Below, piece after piece: positions 14,990-18,524 of a stretch of DNA of 18,524 nucleotides; position 1 is the stretch's first letter, and each line of letters begins with the position of its first letter. This stretch comes from Acidobacteriota bacterium (lineage in GTDB: Bacteria; Acidobacteriota; Blastocatellia; RBC074). The stretch spans positions 1-18,524 of the forward strand of contig JAGNMH010000015.1 of the NCBI GenBank assembly GCA_017991275.1, written 5' to 3'. Both the position numbers and the translations under genes were made by a program. Under the pieces are notes generated by a model that had not been told where the DNA came from, ran no database searches, and saw nothing but the letters and a program-made list of their open reading frames with translations.

Positions 14990-16639
14990 TCAGATGCTTA
15001 GTGTTTCAGCCTTACGTCCGCCGCGATTCAAGACCCAATAGAACATTGAGCGCGACACATAAACTGCGGTGAATAGGTTTGCAAGCAAACCTATGGTCAG
15101 TGTCACAGCAAACCCTCTAATCGGGCCTGTACCGAAAATAAATAGGAAGACAGACGAGACGATCGTCGTGACGTGAGTATCAATGATTGTGACCAAAGCT
15201 TTGTTAAATCCGGTTTCGACTGACGACGAAACGATTTTACCAGCTCGTAATTCTTCGCGTATTCGTTCGAAGATCAGAACGTTTGAATCAACGGCCATAC
15301 CAATTAAAAGAATGACCCCGGCAATTCCAGGCAGAGTCAAAGTCGCACTAAACAAGACCAGCCCGGCAAGCAGTATTATCAAATTCAAAATCAGAGCCAC
15401 AACTGCATTGACACCGGACAAACGGTAGTAACCAAGCATGAACAAGATAACCAACCCTAATCCTACGACTGATGCCAAGATGCCCTGACGGATCGAATCA
15501 GCACCAAGCGATGGTCCGACAGTTCTCTCTTCAATATAGGTTATGCCAGCCGGCAGAGCGCCTGAACGCAAAACCAGGCCGAGGTCTTCAGCTTGCTGTT
15601 GGGTAAAGTTACCCTCAATCTGCCCACTGTCTGTGATCTTGCCTCTGACAACTGCGACACTGCGAATTTTATTTTCGAGAACCACGGCAAGGTAATTGCC
15701 AATGTTATTCTCGGTCCAGGTGCCAAACTTCTCTGACCCACCTGGCTTCAGCGAAAACCCCACGTAATACCCAAAACCGCCTCGCTGATTTGGAACCCCG
15801 CGGGCTTCACGCAAATCATTGCCGTCAATTACTGCGGCTTTGTCAACGATGTACCAACCATTGTCAGAAGTCCCATCTACTTTCTTTTCCAGGTAAGGCA
15901 GCACTTCTTTGCTGGCGTCTCCGGCAAGCGACGCTTCCGCCTGCTCTTTCGTGTCAAACTTTTGACCATTGGCAGCCCGAATCTCAAGACGGGCAGTAAC
16001 CTTTAGCAATTCTTTAACGCGTTCGGGATTATCCACACCAGGCATTTGCAGCAGAATTTGATGATCTTCTTCTCGCCCACGCAATTGAACTGTCGGTTCA
16101 GCAACACCAAACTGATTGATGCGCTGTTCGATAATTGTTTTCGCTTGTTCAGTCGCTTCTTTGCGTATCTGATTTGCGAAACGCTGGGTAAGCTTGAATG
16201 TCACCGAAGCGGGGTTGCTGCTGGTGGATGCATCCCAGCCATCGCTTGGCATAAAAGTATAGAACTTTTCTTTGATCTTTTCGTGATCGGCGGGGTTTTG
16301 ATTTTCAACAACTATCAACCCGGGAGCAGTCGCTTTGATGTCGGTATATTGAATACCGTCTTTTTTCAAATCGTCTTTCCCTTTTATGACGTTGTTGTTG
16401 GTGATGTATGCAATGGCCTCGTCAGCCTGCACCTGCATTACCAAGTGAGTCCCACCTTTGAGGTCAAGGCCAAGTCTGATGTTTTCACCAAGGTTCTGTT
16501 TTAGCTTTGAGGGCTTAAAAAAATCTCCCGCACTGCGGGTATAATCTTTTTGCTTGTTCCAGGGGCCAAACAGAATAATTAGGCATCCGATCGTAAGGAC
16601 GGCTATCACAATTCCACGAGTACTAAGATTCTTGTTCAT
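14990..16639 (-). CDS. secD: Protein translocase subunit SecD
   Basis: The larger partner of SecF in the SecDF complex. The N-terminal TM is followed by the conserved LGLDLKGGTHLVMQV, the large periplasmic domain with EQRINQFGVAEPTVQLRG and LLQMPGVDNPERVKELL, and the C-terminal five-TM part with GVILLIGMAVDSNVLIFERIREE. The frame runs to an ATG at 16672 (560 residues), but the ATG at 16639 (549 residues, MNKNLSTRGIVIAVL) puts the TM at the usual N-terminal position. Neither start has a clear Shine-Dalgarno. It lies between yajC (gap about 95 bases) and secF (13 bases), the normal operon order. Confidence 0.95.
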   Translation of the reverse strand: MNKNLSTRGIVIAVLTIGCLIILFGPWNKQKDYTRSAGDFFKPSKLKQNLGENIRLGLDLKGGTHLVMQVQADEAIAYITNNNVIKGKDDLKKDGIQYTDIKATAPGLIVVENQNPADHEKIKEKFYTFMPSDGWDASTSSNPASVTFKLTQRFANQIRKEATEQAKTIIEQRINQFGVAEPTVQLRGREEDHQILLQMPGVDNPERVKELLKVTARLEIRAANGQKFDTKEQAEASLAGDASKEVLPYLEKKVDGTSDNGWYIVDKAAVIDGNDLREARGVPNQRGGFGYYVGFSLKPGGSEKFGTWTENNIGNYLAVVLENKIRSVAVVRGKITDSGQIEGNFTQQQAEDLGLVLRSGALPAGITYIEERTVGPSLGADSIRQGILASVVGLGLVILFMLGYYRLSGVNAVVALILNLIILLAGLVLFSATLTLPGIAGVILLIGMAVDSNVLIFERIREELRAGKIVSSSVETGFNKALVTIIDTHVTTIVSSVFLFIFGTGPIRGFAVTLTIGLLANLFTAVYVSRSMFYWVLNRGGRKAETLSI

Positions 16640-16734
16640 AAGACTATCAAGCGTCGCTGTTATTGAATCCATGCAAGCGACCAGTTGAGCTTTGGTTCAG
16701 AAGTTCTACGAGAAGAGTTGGGCAAATACCGCAT

Positions 16735-17058
16735 TCAGCTTTTCTGCTCAGGGTTTTCCTGAAGTCCGCTAATAGCAGTGCGGGCAACCTCGACTCGCAC
16801 ATTCTCGGCGATCTTCAACTGCACAGTGCGCTTGTCTTCGCGCACACTTACTATTTGCCCGTAAAGCCCTCCACTGGTCACAATTTTATCCCCTGCTTTC
16901 AGGTTGTTGAGCATGTCCTCAGTCGCTCGCTGACGTTTTCGCTGAGGTACAATAATCAAAAAGTAAAAAAGCACGAAGACCAGCAGCATCGGAACCAGAG
17001 GTCCCAAAGAGCCAAATCCTCCTTGCAAGATCAAAAACAAACCTATCTGTTGTGACAT
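16735..17058 (-). CDS. yajC: Preprotein translocase subunit YajC
   Basis: Small SecDF-associated inner-membrane protein of 107 residues, a typical length. It has one TM helix at about 21-40 (LVPMLLVFVLFYFLIIVPQRKRQ), the conserved PQRKRQ edge, and the cytoplasmic domain LKAGDKIVTSGGLYGQIVSV. The frame includes a GTG at 17061 directly before the ATG at 17058; the ATG is preferred. The Shine-Dalgarno is weak and distant. It sits between tgt and secD, as in many bacteria. Confidence 0.93.
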   Translation of the reverse strand: MSQQIGLFLILQGGFGSLGPLVPMLLVFVLFYFLIIVPQRKRQRATEDMLNNLKAGDKIVTSGGLYGQIVSVREDKRTVQLKIAENVRVEVARTAISGLQENPEQKS

Positions 17059-17142
17059 CACTAGGGCGGGTTCAACCTTCTTTGAAAGATTTTTGTCACG
17101 CGGTGAAATTCATCACCTGTGTTTTTGCAAGACGTGGCGTGC

Positions 17143-18291
17143 TCATTCCCCGTTTGAACTGCTTTTGAATTTGTTCAGGTAGCTAGTACGAAAGGAGTTG
17201 AACCCACCAAGCGCGATACTTTGCCGTATGGATCGCATGCTGTCAAGATAGAAGGCCAGATTGTGATACGAGCAAAGTGTTGATGCCAATATCTCTCCGC
17301 AATTCCACAAATGCCTGATGTAGGCTCTTGAATAACGGCGGCAAACAGCACACTCGCATTCCTCATCAAGCGGCCTTTGGTCAGCTATAAATTTGGCGTT
17401 GCGAATGTTCAACTTGCCACGCGAAGTGAAAACCTGACCATTTCGAGCATTTCGGGTTGGCATGACGCAATCAAACATGTCTACCCCACGAGCTACGCAT
17501 TCGATCAAATCTTCAGGCGTCCCCACGCCCATAAGGTAGCGCGGCTTGTCGGCGGGAAGCCGGGGCGAGATAAATTCAGTAATGTCATACATCTGTGACT
17601 TCTCTTCCCCAACGCTCAGACCGCCTATGGCATAACCTTCAAAGCCGATTTCGACTAACTGTTCCAGACTTTGCAGGCGTAGTTCAGGGTACACACTGCC
17701 TTGATTGATGCCAAATAGCGATTGGTACGCAGGAGTCTCGCCTGCCCTGTTCAGCCGATCAAACTCTAACCGTGAGCGGCGCGCCCAGCGCGAAGTCAAC
17801 TCCAGAGAATCCTTCGCCTGCTTTTCAGTCGCTGGATGAGGCGTACATTCGTCGAAGCACATTACAATGTCCGAACCCAGTGCGTGCTGAATCTGCATTG
17901 AAACTTCCGGCGAAAGAAACTGCTTTGATCCATCCAAATGCGAACGGAACTCGACGCCTTCTTCCCTAATCTTTCGCAGATCGCCGAGGCTAAAAACCTG
18001 AAAGCCTCCGCTGTCGGTCAAGATCGAACGCGGCCAGGAGATAAATTTGTGCAATCCACCAAGCTGCCGAATGGTTTCGTGGCCGGGGCGCAAAAACAGA
18101 TGATAGGTGTTGCCCAGAATGATCCGCGCATCCAACTGTTCCAGCATCTCTTGAGTCAGCGCTTTGACCGTTCCAGCAGTTCCGACTGGCATGAAAACCG
18201 GAGTCTCGATTTCGCCGTGCGCGGTTTTGATTCGCCCAACGCGCGCCTGAGTTTGCGCGTCACGGCGCTCGACTTGAAACGAAAATCCCAA
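17143..18291 (-). CDS. tgt: Queuine tRNA-ribosyltransferase (tRNA-guanine transglycosylase)
   Basis: Exchanges G34 for a queuine precursor in tRNAs with GUN anticodons. The 382-residue product (normal size) contains HGEIETPVFMPVGTAGTVKAL, LTDSGGFQVFSL with Asp93, MCFDECTP with Asp147, GGLSVGEE, DMFDCVMPTRNARNGQ with the nucleophile Asp274, and the zinc site CECAVC (Cys312, Cys314, Cys317) plus His343 in SYHN. The frame could start at a TTG at 18363, inside lepB. The TTG at 18291 is preferred because AAGGAGA lies 4 bases before it and the protein then starts as typical Tgt proteins do, without a 24-residue extension. It follows lepB by 25 bases and precedes yajC by 84. The usual QGG motif reads QGS. 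Confidence 0.96.
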   Translation of the reverse strand: MGFSFQVERRDAQTQARVGRIKTAHGEIETPVFMPVGTAGTVKALTQEMLEQLDARIILGNTYHLFLRPGHETIRQLGGLHKFISWPRSILTDSGGFQVFSLGDLRKIREEGVEFRSHLDGSKQFLSPEVSMQIQHALGSDIVMCFDECTPHPATEKQAKDSLELTSRWARRSRLEFDRLNRAGETPAYQSLFGINQGSVYPELRLQSLEQLVEIGFEGYAIGGLSVGEEKSQMYDITEFISPRLPADKPRYLMGVGTPEDLIECVARGVDMFDCVMPTRNARNGQVFTSRGKLNIRNAKFIADQRPLDEECECAVCRRYSRAYIRHLWNCGEILASTLCSYHNLAFYLDSMRSIRQSIALGGFNSFRTSYLNKFKSSSNGE

Positions 18292-18295
18292 CTTC

Positions 18296-18302
18296 TCTCC
18301 TT
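18296..18302 (-). promoter_or_regulatory. Shine-Dalgarno that sets the TTG start of tgt
   Basis: AAGGAGA on the minus strand, 4 bases before the TTG at 18291. It supports the downstream rare start codon over the in-frame TTG at 18363, which has no such site. Confidence 0.65.
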
Positions 18303-18316
18303 CGGGTAGGTGTTGA

Positions 18317-18524
18317 TTATTTGAGAGTTTGGTAAAGACGGCTGGAATCAGCGGAAGCGACAATCATCAGGGCTTTCCCAGCGATATTTTCGATCGGGAC
18401 AGTTCCCCAGTAACGACTGTCAAAGCTGTTGTCTCTACAATCGCCCATCACGAAATATTGGCCAGGAGGAATTTTGAATTCCTCAGTTACGCCGTATTTC
18501 ATTGCGCTGGCCAAATCCATACTT
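18317..18524 (-). CDS. lepB: Signal peptidase I, C-terminal part
   Basis: Only about 68 C-terminal residues lie in the window; the catalytic Ser/Lys boxes are outside. The visible part has the family motif around QYFVMGDCRDNSFDSRYWG, the substrate-binding box usually written GDNRxxSxDSR, followed by VPIENIAGKALMIV. The second residue of the box is Cys instead of Asn. The enzyme cleaves signal peptides after Sec export, which fits its neighbours yajC-secDF. Its stop is 25 bases before the tgt start, consistent with one operon. Confidence 0.9.
   Translation of the reverse strand, partial: SMDLASAMKYGVTEEFKIPPGQYFVMGDCRDNSFDSRYWGTVPIENIAGKALMIVASADSSRLYQTLK

Noticed and set aside
17105..17125. 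Small hairpin between tgt and yajC (GGTGA / TCACC)
   Set aside because: Only five base pairs, with no U-run; not supportable as a terminator.

Overview
The window looks like part of a chromosome from an environmental Gram-negative bacterium, most likely Acidobacteriota of the Blastocatellia type. This taxonomic guess is an inference. It rests on a TonB protein with the short amino-terminal MFDNLVES signature, a tonB-exbB-exbD-exbD-TPR cluster, a very long nSTAND/WD40 protein, and mixed base composition that is visibly more AT-rich in the middle (about 8-13.6 kb) than at the left end. Every supported gene lies on the minus strand, so transcription runs from the right end to the left end. No tRNA, CRISPR array, insertion sequence or integrase was seen.

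Right end (18.5 to 13.6 kb), in transcription order: the last part of lepB (signal peptidase I), tgt (queuine tRNA-ribosyltransferase), yajC, secD and secF. This is the common tgt-yajC-secDF arrangement for tRNA modification and Sec export. It closes with a strong hairpin that overlaps the secF stop codon. A 554-base gap follows, with two tandem sigma70-like promoter candidates and a perfect palindrome just before tonB.

Middle (13.0 to 7.3 kb): tonB, exbB/tolQ, two exbD/tolR genes and a TPR lipoprotein form an energy-transduction module for outer-membrane import. Structured intergenic hairpins may tune expression between the subunits. Next come a soluble receiver-histidine kinase and a NarL/FixJ response regulator, which form a two-component pair ending in an intrinsic terminator.

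Left-middle (7.24 to 5.76 kb): rnpB, the RNase P RNA, is not an ORF but is clearly recognisable. It has a well-placed promoter, a perfect 12-bp P1 helix, and an unusual 22-bp perfect hairpin in the P12 region. Downstream are a membrane-anchored TPR protein and a small membrane-anchored Cys4 zinc-ribbon protein with a TTG start.

Left end (5.68 to 1): a separately promoted two-gene operon is the most interesting part of the window. The first gene encodes a CHAT caspase-like protease fused to a SIR2-like domain. The second gene overlaps it and encodes an nSTAND1 ATPase with a transmembrane segment and at least 14 near-identical WD40 repeats, running off the left edge. The architecture resembles NLR-type conflict or cell-suicide systems: a WD40 sensor, a STAND switch, and a protease/SIR2 effector. 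That function is inferred and not shown by the sequence.
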